Positions 15,960-24,471 of a DNA stretch of 64,000 nt are shown piece by piece (within the stretch, counting starts at the first letter, position 1; each line of letters opens with the position of its first letter). The notes below the pieces were generated by a model. The model was given only the letters and a program-made list of their open reading frames with translations. It searched no databases and was not told the origin of the DNA. The DNA is from Longilinea arvoryzae (GTDB taxonomy: Bacteria; Chloroflexota; Anaerolineae; Anaerolineales; Anaerolineaceae), in assembly GCF_001050235.1 (NCBI RefSeq), contig NZ_DF967972.1, positions 340,020 to 404,019 on the forward strand, in the 5' to 3' direction. A program made the translations under genes and the position numbers.

Positions 15960-16328
15960 TTAACGGGGAATTGCATCCCATAACTGCGCGTCGTAATCAT
16001 GGATGACCATACGGGCCACGCCCAGGGGCGCGTCGTTGGACAGGCCGAGCAGGGCGATATACGAACCGTCTCCGAGTTCGTTGATCAATACCATTCCGGT
16101 GTTCGTTGAGATCAGGTTGTCTTCCACTTCACCGATGTTCAACTTGTCGGCGACTTTGGCGGCCAGTTTGGCGACCATGGTAAACCGGGCCGCGACAACG
16201 GACGTATCGATATTGATGAATTGCTCATCCGCAATGGAGAGGCCATCCGAGCCCACGATTTCGATAAATTGCAGGTCGGCGCCCAATTCATTATGGATAT
16301 CCTGAAGTAATTGGTCGAGTTTAGACAT
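15960..16328 (-). CDS. Roadblock/LC7 domain protein, 122 aa
   Basis: A single roadblock/LC7 fold fills the whole protein. It has an N-terminal helix (MSKLDQLLQDI), the IVGSDGLSIAD strand-turn typical of the family, and a second half with NTGMVLINELGDGSYIALL. In bacteria such proteins dimerise and act on MglA-type GTPases as activators or scaffolds, as MglB does. It lies between the PATAN-roadblock gene and the cysteine-rich gene on the same strand with short gaps, so it is part of the same operon. Which of the five roadblock proteins is the true GTPase-activating partner cannot be told from sequence. Confidence 0.88.
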   Translation of the reverse strand: MSKLDQLLQDIHNELGADLQFIEIVGSDGLSIADEQFINIDTSVVAARFTMVAKLAAKVADKLNIGEVEDNLISTNTGMVLINELGDGSYIALLGLSNDAPLGVARMVIHDYDAQLWDAIPR

Positions 16329-16362
16329 TCCGCTATTCCTTTGTATTCAGTCCGTCCACGCC

Positions 16363-17094
16363 TTAGCGCGGCATCACCTTGGAAATACGCTCGGAGTAAA
16401 TGCCGCTCATCAGGCGCAGATTGCCCAATACGGCGGTTTTCCGGTCGGCAATGATGCCGATGAAATGCTTCTTGTCCGGCAGGTGGTGCATCAGGACGTA
16501 AGCATTCCTGGCGGTGAGCAGGTTATCCTTCATGACGATGCTGCTGTCCAATTTGGAGACCGAAGTATCCACCAGTTTGAGAAGCAGGGTCATCTGGGCG
16601 CTGACCATGTCAACGTCTTCTTTTTCCTTGGAATAAACGGCAATCGGGAGGGCATCCATGCCCACTACCATACCGGCGACGAAGCCGGTGATCTCGTTGC
16701 CCATTTCCTTTAAAATGTCTTCGATCTTCTGTGCCATCGTATCCAGTCCTGTTACAAGGGGTTGGTCAAATAGCTGGTCGATTTCATTGGCGTTTTCATC
16801 GAGAAGGCGCGCGCCTTCCAGAAGAATACCCGACCAGTTCTGCGTGATTGTGGTTTTCGGGGAAGTTATTCCCGCATCCAATGAAAATTCACCGTCTTCC
16901 CAGCGTATGATCTGATAGACTGCCTCCTCTCCCTCCACATTGCCGCACACTGCATGAGTCATGTTGCCGTCTTGAAAAAAAACGATGGCCGACTGGTTGG
17001 CGTGCCTGAGCGTCAGCCGGGCAGTTTTCTGCTCCATGCAATTGTGTTGAATCAAATCGGTAATCGTCATATCTGCAAGTGTGCCTTGCATCAT
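16363..17094 (-). CDS. PATAN (DUF4388)-roadblock two-domain protein, 243 aa
   Basis: The N-terminal region (about 1-105) has the PATAN/DUF4388 pattern: MQGTLADMTITDLIQ, then TARLTLRHANQSAIVFFQDG and VYQIIRWEDGEFSLD. This domain is common in bacterial signalling proteins. The C-terminal part (about 120-243) is a roadblock-like fold with ITGFVAGMVVGMDALPIAVYS. The pairing suggests an adaptor that links another signal protein to the MglA-like GTPase. It starts 7 bp after the upstream roadblock gene ends and sits 34 bp before the next, inside the operon. No kinase or receiver domain is present in the window to serve as its input. Confidence 0.82.
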   Translation of the reverse strand: MMQGTLADMTITDLIQHNCMEQKTARLTLRHANQSAIVFFQDGNMTHAVCGNVEGEEAVYQIIRWEDGEFSLDAGITSPKTTITQNWSGILLEGARLLDENANEIDQLFDQPLVTGLDTMAQKIEDILKEMGNEITGFVAGMVVGMDALPIAVYSKEKEDVDMVSAQMTLLLKLVDTSVSKLDSSIVMKDNLLTARNAYVLMHHLPDKKHFIGIIADRKTAVLGNLRLMSGIYSERISKVMPR

Positions 17095-17101
17095 TGCACC
17101 C

Positions 17102-17503
17102 TCACTTCCAGTGTTTGGCCCACACGCTGCTGATCTGGTTGATCGCGTGTGCTGTGATGCGTCGATAAGTGTGCTGCCGGTCAGCCATCAAAACTGCCAG
17201 GATGAAATCGTGCTTCTTGGCAGAAAAAGCCCGGCAAATCAATAACTGCCCGTTGGAGTCGACAATGCTGATCTCTTCGGCCTGAGCGATGCCCAGGCGT
17301 TTCTCGTTTTGCGAGATCGTTTTTTTGACCATGGCCACCGTGGCGGACTGCCGGTCTGAGTCGAAACCCTCACGGGCTGCAAAAACAATCGGAAGGCCGT
17401 TCTCGTCCGTAAGCACGGACGCGAGAAAATCGCCTTCTTGATTCATCTCTTCCAATATTTGGGTAAAAATATCCGTTACCGATCGTGATTCATCGAATGT
17501 CAT
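17102..17503 (-). CDS. Roadblock/LC7 domain protein, 133 aa
   Basis: A single roadblock fold: an N-terminal helix ending ILEEMNQEGDFLASVLTDENGLPIVFAA (cited in part), then ISIVDSNGQLLICRAF, and a C-terminal helix AHAINQISSVW. It is clearly paralogous to the 123-aa protein encoded just upstream; both contain FLASVLTD, a C-R-x-F strand and a closing YRR-helix. It probably binds the operon's GTPase or forms heterodimers with the other roadblock proteins. Gaps are 63 bp upstream and 7 bp downstream, consistent with one transcript. Confidence 0.87.
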   Translation of the reverse strand: MTFDESRSVTDIFTQILEEMNQEGDFLASVLTDENGLPIVFAAREGFDSDRQSATVAMVKKTISQNEKRLGIAQAEEISIVDSNGQLLICRAFSAKKHDFILAVLMADRQHTYRRITAHAINQISSVWAKHWK

Positions 17504-17566
17504 GTCGTCGCTGCCAGGTTCAAGGGATATTCTGTTGTAAACCGATTGGGGATGAAATCTTGCAGT

Positions 17567-17938
17567 CTAGATTTCGAAGACTTTCTGAATTGCCGTAATC
17601 GTCTGAGCCATCACCCGGCGGTAGGCTGTATCCTTGCCCGGGATGAGGAATGCCAGCACCAAATCGATCCCGTTGGCCGAAAACGGCCGGCAGATGAACA
17701 GGTTGCCGTTGGCGTCTGACAGGCTGAACTCCGTGGCGGCTGAAATTCCAAGCTGCTCGGTTGCCCGGTTGGTGACGCGCTGGATGATCCCGACCAACGC
17801 GGCATGAATTTCGGAATTCAACTGGGTATTAGATGCCGAAGCAATTGGGAAACCTTCCCGATCGGTGAGGACGGAAGCCAAAAATTTACCTTTTTCTTTT
17901 GCATCGACCAGTATCCTGGATATTTCGGTGGAATTCAT
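17567..17938 (-). CDS. Roadblock/LC7 domain protein, 123 aa
   Basis: A single roadblock fold with an N-terminal helix, then KFLASVLTDREGFPIASAS, a central helix, and FSLSDANGNLFICRPFSANG; it ends with a YRRVMAQTITAIQ helix. It lies 10 bp downstream of the MglA-like GTPase gene, the position MglB usually has relative to MglA, which makes it the best candidate for the activating partner. It is a paralog of the 133-aa protein that follows. No membrane or signal segment. Confidence 0.88.
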   Translation of the reverse strand: MNSTEISRILVDAKEKGKFLASVLTDREGFPIASASNTQLNSEIHAALVGIIQRVTNRATEQLGISAATEFSLSDANGNLFICRPFSANGIDLVLAFLIPGKDTAYRRVMAQTITAIQKVFEI

Positions 17939-17948
17939 TCTGCCTCGT

Positions 17949-18545
17949 TTATTGTCGTTTTTCTCTTGCGGTTGTTTGGATAAAGCGGATTGTTTCTCCG
18001 CAGATCAACTTGACGGTTTCCAATACCCCCCTGCCGTTCACAGCAACCGCCCCAACAACCGGGCAATCTTTGGCATTCAACAGGGAGCGCATTTCTTCTT
18101 CCCCCAGAGCGCCATCGGCATCCTGTTTATTGAGTTGAATGACGACCGGCGTGCGCTCGTGCAATTGATGTTCGCGCATGTGCATGTGCAGATCACACCA
18201 CGAGACGATATTATCCAGCGCGCGTTCGCGCGCGGAGTCGGCCACGAAGACGATTCCGTCGGCTCCCTTTAAGACCACCTTGCGGCTAGCCTGGTAATAG
18301 GTTTGACCCGGCACGGTATAGAGTTGAATGATCGGCACCAACCCGCTAATGCGCCCCAATTCCAATTGCAGAAAATCAAAAAACAGGGTCCGATCCTCAG
18401 CAGTCTTTAATGAAACCAGGTTCGAGCGTCGATCGGGGGAGGTGTGCGCGTGAATGTATTCGAGATTGGTCGTCTTCCCGCTCAATGCCGGACCGTAATA
18501 GACGATCTTGAGGTTAAGTTGTTTTCTTTTGTAATCGATAATCAT
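17949..18545 (-). CDS. MglA-like small Ras-type GTPase, 198 aa
   Basis: This is a small GTP-binding switch of the bacterial MglA type. G1 is GPALSGKTT (residues 18-26). Switch II/G3 is TVPGQ (77-81), where MglA proteins replace the usual D-x-x-G with this stretch. G4 is NKQD (138-141), and a FFDFL strand lies near 55-59, as in MglA. No C-terminal lipidation cysteine is present. In Myxococcus, MglA with the roadblock protein MglB sets cell polarity and motility; in other phyla GTPase/roadblock operons have unknown outputs. Here five roadblock-type genes flank it. GGGGGAATC precedes the ATG, 21 bp after the end of the first gene. Confidence 0.92.
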   Translation of the reverse strand: MIIDYKRKQLNLKIVYYGPALSGKTTNLEYIHAHTSPDRRSNLVSLKTAEDRTLFFDFLQLELGRISGLVPIIQLYTVPGQTYYQASRKVVLKGADGIVFVADSARERALDNIVSWCDLHMHMREHQLHERTPVVIQLNKQDADGALGEEEMRSLLNAKDCPVVGAVAVNGRGVLETVKLICGETIRFIQTTAREKRQ

Positions 18546-18566
18546 CCCGAAGATTCCCCCATGCGA

Positions 18567-19094
18567 TTACATGCGCCAGAGTTCTTCCAGGCTTTTATCG
18601 ATCTCACTGCTAAAGTCCACCTGATCGATATCAAGCGAGGATTCGGAAGGTTCTTCTTCGACCGGGGCATCCGCAATCTCGGCGATCAATTCAGCGGCCC
18701 GACGGATCACCAACCGCGTCCAACCCAGGGGTACATCGGAGGAGACTTTGAACATCAACACCAGATTTGGCCCGGCATTGACGATCCAGGTATTGATCTC
18801 AGGCCCCTCACGCAGGATCATGTTGTAATTTTGAACTTCGCCGGTAAGATGCGCCATTTCCTGGCTGGCGGCCATATCGCTGGCCACCAACGCGCCCAGC
18901 GCCACCGGATCGGCTTGTTCGCGTTTTCCACTAACGGAAATGACCTGCCCGCTGCTGTCGGCCAGCAGGATATACTGGGCAGGAATTTTTTCCATCAGGC
19001 TGGAAAGCACCTTGTCGATGGCTTGATCCTGGGAAGGGTAAAGAATTAGGCCACAGCGCAGAATCGTGCTGGCCTCAGCCTTGGGGATTTTCAT
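18567..19094 (-). CDS. Roadblock/LC7-like protein with acidic tail, 175 aa, first gene of the operon
   Basis: The central part (about 25-140) is a roadblock-like fold: DKVLSSLMEKI, then QYILLADSSGQVISVSG, SDMAASQEMAHLTGE and PNLVLMFKVSS. The last 35 residues are very acidic and end KSLEELWRM, perhaps a docking tail. It opens the minus-strand GTPase operon, with GGAGGTGCTCTCAT before the ATG. Upstream bases 19095-19392 carry no gene. A TATAAT on the minus strand at 19242-19247 may be the -10 box, but I see no convincing -35. Confidence 0.82.
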   Translation of the reverse strand: MKIPKAEASTILRCGLILYPSQDQAIDKVLSSLMEKIPAQYILLADSSGQVISVSGKREQADPVALGALVASDMAASQEMAHLTGEVQNYNMILREGPEINTWIVNAGPNLVLMFKVSSDVPLGWTRLVIRRAAELIAEIADAPVEEEPSESSLDIDQVDFSSEIDKSLEELWRM

Positions 19095-19392
19095 ATGAGA
19101 GCACCTCCACTGGGGTAATCGGTCTTCCTTGTAATGAACCGGTCCCCCATGGTTTTAAATACAAACAAAGCCCATTGCCAGACACAGCAATAAACCAATT
19201 TTCGGGGAAGCTAATCGGTTTTATTCTTGGTAGGTGAGTTTATTATAACGTTCCTTGTGAAAAACCTCCTTAACACTCCTGTAAAGTGAGAATTGGATTA
19301 ATTTCAATCCGTAAAATTAATGATCTTCATCCTCGCCCGAATTCAACCGGGAAAAGCAGTTACCCGGGCAATCTTTACGGTTTTTGTGAGGC

Positions 19393-20481
19393 TCAGCCGC
19401 CAAAACGGGCCGAATAAATTAATGGATAGTTCGTTCCCAGGCATTCCCAATGTTCGCCGTCGTCCTCCGACAGGAACAGGTTCCCAGAGTTGGTGCCGAA
19501 AACCAGGTCCTTGCCGGCCCGATCGGCGGCATGGCGCAAGGCGTAATCATAACAATTCTTCTGCGGCAGACCCTCGCGCAGCGTCTGCCAGGAGCGTCCG
19601 CCGTCCGACGTCCGGCACACACACAGCGCTTCGTCGATCGCCATACGCTGCTCGTCGCTCTTGGCCGGGAAAACCCAGGCCAGGTCCGGATTACCATCAT
19701 CCATCAAGATCGGGAACCCAAAACGCGCCGGGCCGTTTTCCTGCATCGCCGCCTGCCAGTTTTGGCCGCCGTCTTCGCTGCGATAGATACCGACATGGTT
19801 TTGCTGCATCATCACCTGCGGGTTGGCGCGGTTGGCCGCCAGTAAATGCGTATCGAAGCCCACTTCAGGCGTCGGATCGGGCAGCCAATCGGCTCGCAGG
19901 CCCTTATTGCGCGGCGTCCAACTCTTGCCCCCATCCCAACTCTCGAATACCCCGGCCACGCTGATGGCCACCCACACATGGTTGCTGTCACGCGGGTCGA
20001 CCAGAATGGAATGGATCCCGGGCTGAGGGCGGCCGCCGCCAAACCACTGTGTCTTGCGGGAAGGATGATTCCAAAGGCTCTCGACCAGTTCGAAGTGGTC
20101 GCCGCCATCGTTGCTGATAAACAAACCGCCCGGTTCCGTGCCCAGATAGAGACGCCGGGGTTGGTCCGAACCGCCAGGCGCGACCAGCCAGATGTAACTC
20201 AGGCTGGCAGGCGTCCCATCCCCAAGTTCGGCGCCGGCCGGATATTTGGGCAGTTCGACTTCCTCCCAGGTCTGCCCTCCATCCTGCGAACGTTGTAATT
20301 TCGGTCCCCAGTGACCCGTATCCAACGCAGCCCAGATCGCTTCACTGCGCGGATCTCGAAATGAATAGGATACGGTCAGTCCTGGGAATGCGTGCCGCAC
20401 GGTCTTCCAGGCGCCGGCGCTGTGTTCCAGCATCAATAACCCTTTTCGCGTTCCAAGTAGTAGAGATGTACCGCCGTTCAT
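19393..20481 (-). CDS. Asp-box (BNR) beta-propeller protein, 362 aa
   Basis: This is a propeller-like protein with repeated Asp-box turns: SQDGGQTWEE, SNDGGDHFE, WDGGKSWTPR, SEDGGQNW, SDGGRSWQT and SEDDGEHW. Such repeats occur in sialidases and in sortilin/VPS10-like or photosystem-assembly-like proteins. None of the sialidase catalytic Arg triad is evident, so an enzyme call is not justified. There is no signal peptide, so it is probably cytosolic. I start it at 20481, where AGGAGG precedes the ATG. It lies 4 bp after the MoaD/ThiS-like gene on the same strand, so the pair is one transcript, and a joint role is likely but unknown. Confidence 0.8.
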   Translation of the reverse strand: MNGGTSLLLGTRKGLLMLEHSAGAWKTVRHAFPGLTVSYSFRDPRSEAIWAALDTGHWGPKLQRSQDGGQTWEEVELPKYPAGAELGDGTPASLSYIWLVAPGGSDQPRRLYLGTEPGGLFISNDGGDHFELVESLWNHPSRKTQWFGGGRPQPGIHSILVDPRDSNHVWVAISVAGVFESWDGGKSWTPRNKGLRADWLPDPTPEVGFDTHLLAANRANPQVMMQQNHVGIYRSEDGGQNWQAAMQENGPARFGFPILMDDGNPDLAWVFPAKSDEQRMAIDEALCVCRTSDGGRSWQTLREGLPQKNCYDYALRHAADRAGKDLVFGTNSGNLFLSEDDGEHWECLGTNYPLIYSARFGG

Positions 20482-20485
20482 CGTT

Positions 20486-20758
20486 TCAACCTCCTGATAA
20501 CGCCTGCAGGATAAAAATCGTATCATTGGCCTGAACCGGATCGGAGAGCGACTCGCGGTCGCGAATCAAATCCTTCCCGATAAAGATGTTGACGTGCTCA
20601 CGCAAGCGGCCCTGGTCGTCGACGAAATAGGCGCTCAACCCGTGATATCGCTCTTCCAGCGCTGCGATGACGGCTGCCACAGTGCCGCCTTCCACCTCCG
20701 CGGTTTGCAGAGCCGGATAATAACGCAACAAGTGTTTGGTAAATCGGACCGTTGGCAT
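20486..20758 (-). CDS. MoaD/ThiS-like ubiquitin-fold protein, 90 aa
   Basis: This is a small beta-grasp protein of the MoaD/ThiS/ubiquitin-like modifier family. It ends in Gly-Gly (QALSGG), the residue pair that is adenylated and thiocarboxylated or conjugated in this family. VNIFIGKDLIRD and NDTIFILQALSGG fit the strands near the C-terminus. The start is 20758, with AGGTG before it. No MoeB/ThiF-like E1 enzyme is in the window. Its gene is paired with the Asp-box propeller gene rather than with molybdopterin or thiamine genes, so a role as a sulfur carrier or as a protein modifier are both open. Confidence 0.85.
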   Translation of the reverse strand: MPTVRFTKHLLRYYPALQTAEVEGGTVAAVIAALEERYHGLSAYFVDDQGRLREHVNIFIGKDLIRDRESLSDPVQANDTIFILQALSGG

Positions 20759-20888
20759 TGCGCACCTGAAAATCGTTAGCCGAATCAATCTATCGTAGAT
20801 AAATATTATATATATTTACAATGAGGATTCAAGAAGAATCCCCTTAACACAGCATATATTATTTTTTCGCCTGGCTGCAATCTGATCC

Positions 20889-21392
20889 CTATGCCGGATG
20901 CCAGGGCGTCAGGCGCGGAATCCAGCGCGGAACGTTCTTCCTGTATTCGCGATATTCGTCCCCGAAGCGTTTTTCCAGCCCCGGTTCTTCTGAAGCGATG
21001 AAATAAATGGTATTGACGGCAAAATTCAATACCGCCAGCAGGGCGATGCCGGGCGACCGGAACAGGAAGGCCTCACCCGCCTGAAGGATGATCAGGGACA
21101 GGATCATGGGATTGCGAACGTAGGCGTACATGTTCGCGATCACGAGTTTGCGGGAGGGATCCCAGGGCATGATGGTGCCGTCGCCAAGCAGGATGAACAT
21201 GCGGATGGTCAAAATGAGCAGGATCAGCCCGATCCCGCCGACCAGCGCGCCCAGGATGCGTAGATAAATCGAAGTCGTCAGCGCCGGCCGGGCGAATTTA
21301 ACGTTCTCGGCCCAGACAATGACCCATGGTATCACCAACCCCAGCATGGCAGGCGCAATGAAAGAACTGAGGTGTCGCCAAAAGTTCTTCAT
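20889..21392 (-). CDS. Isoprenylcysteine carboxyl methyltransferase-like membrane protein, 167 aa
   Basis: This is an integral membrane protein of the ICMT/PEMT-like group. It has four to five hydrophobic segments and the SAM-binding C-terminal signature: YVRNPMILS, then a conserved Glu pair (SEEPGLEKRFGDEYREYRKNVPRW). Bacterial members methylate unknown small lipophilic substrates. AGCGGGAGGTGAAAG precedes the ATG. It is one of three paralogous families members in this window (also 50392-50952 and 61857-62399), which share the R-N/H-P and E-x8-G-x2-Y-x-x-Y patterns but are otherwise diverged. Confidence 0.85.
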   Translation of the reverse strand: MKNFWRHLSSFIAPAMLGLVIPWVIVWAENVKFARPALTTSIYLRILGALVGGIGLILLILTIRMFILLGDGTIMPWDPSRKLVIANMYAYVRNPMILSLIILQAGEAFLFRSPGIALLAVLNFAVNTIYFIASEEPGLEKRFGDEYREYRKNVPRWIPRLTPWHPA

Positions 21393-21488
21393 CTTTCACC
21401 TCCCGCTTCGAATCAGAAAACCGGATCGGCCATCGTGAACCGGCCTGATTCCATTATAGCCAGTAGGCGGGCCTGTGGGACACCTGAC

Positions 21489-21851
21489 TTATCCGGCCTG
21501 TTCCCAGGCAGAACGCAGCCAGCCGCGCACCTCGGCATCGAGATCGTTCGAGGAATTGAGTTCGAGGTGGTGCATATACCGCCCGCGCGCCGGTTCGACG
21601 ATTTCCTTCCAGCGCCGGGAAGGATCCCGCTGCGGGAAAACCAGCGACAGCACCAACGGCGCAGTCTGGCGTCCGCGCAGATATTGGCCCGGCATCCAGA
21701 CCCAGGCGAACGACCGGACGCGCCGAAAGGCAATCTGGCTCTTCGTCACCGACCTCTCGGCCGGGCCGATTTCATCGATCAAACGCGCGACCGCCTCGTA
21801 TAGCTGCCGGGATGCGGGTGGATCGCGGAAAAAGTCATCCACCGCTGACAT
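21489..21851 (-). CDS. DUF5655-like protein, 120 aa
   Basis: This is a small soluble protein similar to DUF5655 domain proteins. It has VTKSQIAFRRVRSFAWVW near the middle and a C-terminal RYMHHLELNSSNDLDAEVRGWL. Function unknown; the fold is often found alone or attached to transport-related or DNA-modification proteins. The ATG at 21851 is preferred over an upstream in-frame start at 21890, which would overlap the preceding gene; the gap then is 7 bp. It probably shares a transcript with the small membrane protein upstream. Confidence 0.6.
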   Translation of the reverse strand: MSAVDDFFRDPPASRQLYEAVARLIDEIGPAERSVTKSQIAFRRVRSFAWVWMPGQYLRGRQTAPLVLSLVFPQRDPSRRWKEIVEPARGRYMHHLELNSSNDLDAEVRGWLRSAWEQAG

Positions 21852-21858
21852 GACTTGC

Positions 21859-22293
21859 TTATGACTCTGACCGCCGGAACAGGTCGCCAATCAGCAGCCC
21901 GCCGCCCACCGCCATTGCCGCTACGGCCAGCCAGTAGAGCAGGATGCACCCTGTCACCACGCCCCACCAGATGCCCTCCGGCTCGATGGCGCCCGAGGCC
22001 AGACCGCTGAGCGACGCCACGGCCATCCCGCCGACCAGGAGAACGGCTGCCGATCCAAGGCTCCACCCGACCCAGTTCCGCCGCGAGCGAGCGCGCAGCG
22101 CCGCCCACAGCAGCGCCAAACCGCCCGCCAGCGCCACCGGAAAAAATTCGGCGGGCATCAACCAGTCGAGCAGATAGCGCCGGCCGGCGATCAGGCTGGC
22201 CAGGCCAAAAATAAACGGCGCCAGAGCAGTGAAAGCCGTCAGTACCGTGCCCAGGATGGCCAGAAGTTTGGTGAAACCATCTCTTTTATCCAT
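21859..22293 (-). CDS. Small membrane protein, unknown, 144 aa
   Basis: I do not recognise the family. Four hydrophobic segments are visible (about 10-32, 48-66, 76-100 and 108-134), with a basic RARSRRN loop between the second and third. AGGAGGGTACCCGC precedes the ATG at 22293. It is followed 7 bp later by the DUF5655-like gene. No motif suggests an activity. Confidence 0.6.
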   Translation of the reverse strand: MDKRDGFTKLLAILGTVLTAFTALAPFIFGLASLIAGRRYLLDWLMPAEFFPVALAGGLALLWAALRARSRRNWVGWSLGSAAVLLVGGMAVASLSGLASGAIEPEGIWWGVVTGCILLYWLAVAAMAVGGGLLIGDLFRRSES

Positions 22294-22384
22294 GCGGGTA
22301 CCCTCCTGAAAGGTGAACAGGCCGCGTCATTTTCATCATACAACTTTTCAGGTGGAGAAACGGATGAGATCGATCGAAGCGCCC

Positions 22385-23263
22385 CTAGGATGCCGCGGCT
22401 TCGGGATCGATCTTCTTCTGCCTCGGTTTGCTGAAATAAACCCCCATCCACAGCACCAGCGCGAACACATTGCCGGCATGCCAGCCGATGTTTCCCAACC
22501 AGTTGGCCAGCAGCGGCGTCCACGAAAGCAGCCAGGTCAGAATCATCCAGCCGGGTTTCATGCGCCCCAGCGCCGGCATCAGCAGGTAGAAATGGTATGG
22601 GAAAAGATGCGGCGTTATGAAGCTGCCGGCGGCCATCAACAAATCCTCATCGCCGCGCGAGAACCACAGCAGCGGCAGCGCCACGATTGCCCCCCACGGG
22701 AACAGGGAAATATCCTGGACCCACTCCGCGCGCCAGTCCGGCGCGAAGGTGCCCATCAAGGCCTGCGGCCAGAGGCCCCAGATGAGCAGCGTGAGGACGC
22801 CCCAAATCGCGGCCGCGATAAACCACTTCTTTTTTGCGAATAATGCGAAGGTCGAGAGCTGGGGTTTCATGGTCACCAGCGGCACGCCCCACGGCATCAG
22901 CAGCAGGCCGGCCAGCACCAGCCCGTCCAGGTTGCCCAGGATCATCAACCACACGGTGGGCAGCGAAAGCAGCGCCAGGACGATCGGCAAAGGCGAAGGA
23001 TTGTAGCGGTAGGTCCGGTAGATGAGCGCGAACAGGGTGATGGCGACCAGCAGCGGCCAGTTCAGGAATTTGACCACCACCGCCGACCAGGGCGTCCAGA
23101 TCGGCGAAACCGCGCCCTGACCAAAAAAGTGCACCCAATCGAAGCCCTGTGGAATGAATAACCCGGCTCCATAGAGCAGCGCAAACAGCCCCACCCAAGC
23201 CAATACCGGCTTCCAGTGGATGGGATGGTCATGCAGGTAATTGTGAATGGGATTTGGAGTCAT
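22385..23263 (-). CDS. GT87/DUF2029-like membrane protein, 292 aa
   Basis: This is a polytopic membrane protein with about seven or eight helices. ILGNLDGLVLAGLLLMPWG and VTMKPQLSTFALF correspond to the family's internal glycine-rich helix and K-P-Q motif. GT87 enzymes use polyprenyl-phosphate sugars as donors on the outer face of the membrane. This copy is shorter at the N-terminus than its neighbour and lacks a clear catalytic Asp/Glu loop, so activity is uncertain. The start at 23263 is the first ATG that gives a homologous N-terminus, 7 bp after the upstream GT87-like gene. The pair is clearly co-transcribed. Confidence 0.65.
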   Translation of the reverse strand: MTPNPIHNYLHDHPIHWKPVLAWVGLFALLYGAGLFIPQGFDWVHFFGQGAVSPIWTPWSAVVVKFLNWPLLVAITLFALIYRTYRYNPSPLPIVLALLSLPTVWLMILGNLDGLVLAGLLLMPWGVPLVTMKPQLSTFALFAKKKWFIAAAIWGVLTLLIWGLWPQALMGTFAPDWRAEWVQDISLFPWGAIVALPLLWFSRGDEDLLMAAGSFITPHLFPYHFYLLMPALGRMKPGWMILTWLLSWTPLLANWLGNIGWHAGNVFALVLWMGVYFSKPRQKKIDPEAAAS

Positions 23264-23270
23264 CAAGGTA

Positions 23271-24302
23271 TCATTTCCCGGCCGTTCGAGGCAATGGCTT
23301 TTGTTTTTGATACAGCATCGCCGCCAGAATTCCGGGCGCGATGATCGTAAAGGCATACCAGGCCGTATTGTTGGTATAGGCAAACAGGATCACCAGCCAA
23401 CCTGGGATGGATAAGAGAACGGCCGTTCTCAGGATTGATGGATCCTCCAGCAGCGGGATGAGCTGGATCAAATCGTAATCATGCACCAGGGGGCTGACCA
23501 CGAAACTCCAGACAAGCATCAGGTCGAGCGAGACGGTTTTGTGATTCAACCGCCAGACGACCCACAGGAGCGCCGCCGCGATGCCAACCAGGAGGATCCA
23601 GAACCCGGCCTGCGCGGGAGAGATCCAATACAGCAGCGTCCGCGGGACGAAACCGGAAAGCGCTCGTTCGAACAACGGGCGCGGCGAGCTCAACCACTTC
23701 GCCGGCCAATCCGGCATCACCAGGAACCCGGGCAGGTAAAGCGCCAGCATGGCGATTCCCCAGCCCCAGGCCTGGCGTGGGATGCGGCGCTCCTGGCGGA
23801 AAGCCTTCCACCACTGCCAGACCGCAAACAGCAGTGGAATCATGCCCAACTGCGGTTTCAGCAGGGTCAGCGCCAGAAAGATGCCGCCCGCGATTCGATC
23901 CGTCGGGTTGTATTTCCGGTAGCCCCACAACCCCAGCATTCCGAACACGGCCGATTGTCCGCCGGCAAAATGCCCGAACAGGGGCGCAAAGAGCAATACC
24001 AGCGGGTTGCCGCGTGTGATCGCCAGCGCCACCACCACCGGGCCCAGCAACCAGAGCGCCAGGCTGAGCGGGCGCGGCAGCCAGGAAAACAACGCGAATA
24101 CCATGACATAGGGCATGGGATAGTAACTGTTTTCACCGTAGACTTCGCTGCCGGCCAGCAGGTGCCCGCCAATCCGCATGAACGTCTCATAATCGACCGG
24201 TCCCTGGTTGGAGCGAATGGCAAACCAGGTATACAGCAGGTAAGGGATGAGCAACAGGATCAGAAAGATGAGTTTGAGCAGGCGTTTTTTTTCTGGGCGC
24301 AT
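23271..24302 (-). CDS. GT87-like (DUF2029) polyprenyl-phosphate glycosyltransferase, 343 aa
   Basis: This is a multi-spanning protein with the arrangement of GT87 mannosyltransferase-like enzymes. After the first helix there is a periplasmic loop with VDYETFMRIGGHLLAG, whose Asp is the candidate catalytic residue, then YPMPYVMVFALFSWLP. GGQSAVFGMLGLWGYRK and LTLLKPQLGMIP are family motifs. The likely job is adding a hexose to a lipid-linked or surface glycan; the acceptor is unknown. It precedes a second, shorter GT87-like gene by 7 bp. Confidence 0.75.
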   Translation of the reverse strand: MRPEKKRLLKLIFLILLLIPYLLYTWFAIRSNQGPVDYETFMRIGGHLLAGSEVYGENSYYPMPYVMVFALFSWLPRPLSLALWLLGPVVVALAITRGNPLVLLFAPLFGHFAGGQSAVFGMLGLWGYRKYNPTDRIAGGIFLALTLLKPQLGMIPLLFAVWQWWKAFRQERRIPRQAWGWGIAMLALYLPGFLVMPDWPAKWLSSPRPLFERALSGFVPRTLLYWISPAQAGFWILLVGIAAALLWVVWRLNHKTVSLDLMLVWSFVVSPLVHDYDLIQLIPLLEDPSILRTAVLLSIPGWLVILFAYTNNTAWYAFTIIAPGILAAMLYQKQKPLPRTAGK

Positions 24303-24471
24303 GGCTGGATCATATTGTGAGGAAAAAAAAGCAGCTTGGATTTCGTTCTATTGTGCCACAACCCGGACCCGCTGCCGGCCAATCGAAGGCCCGAATTTTG
24401 ACTGCAAAGGGTTTGTAAGGAGATCGTCCGAAGAAATTTTTCCAAACCGAAAGAGGGTGTTCAAGAAGCGT

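Noticed and set aside
19393-20481. Sialidase
   Set aside because: Asp-boxes alone do not make a sialidase; the catalytic arginine triad and the nucleophilic tyrosine are not recognisable.
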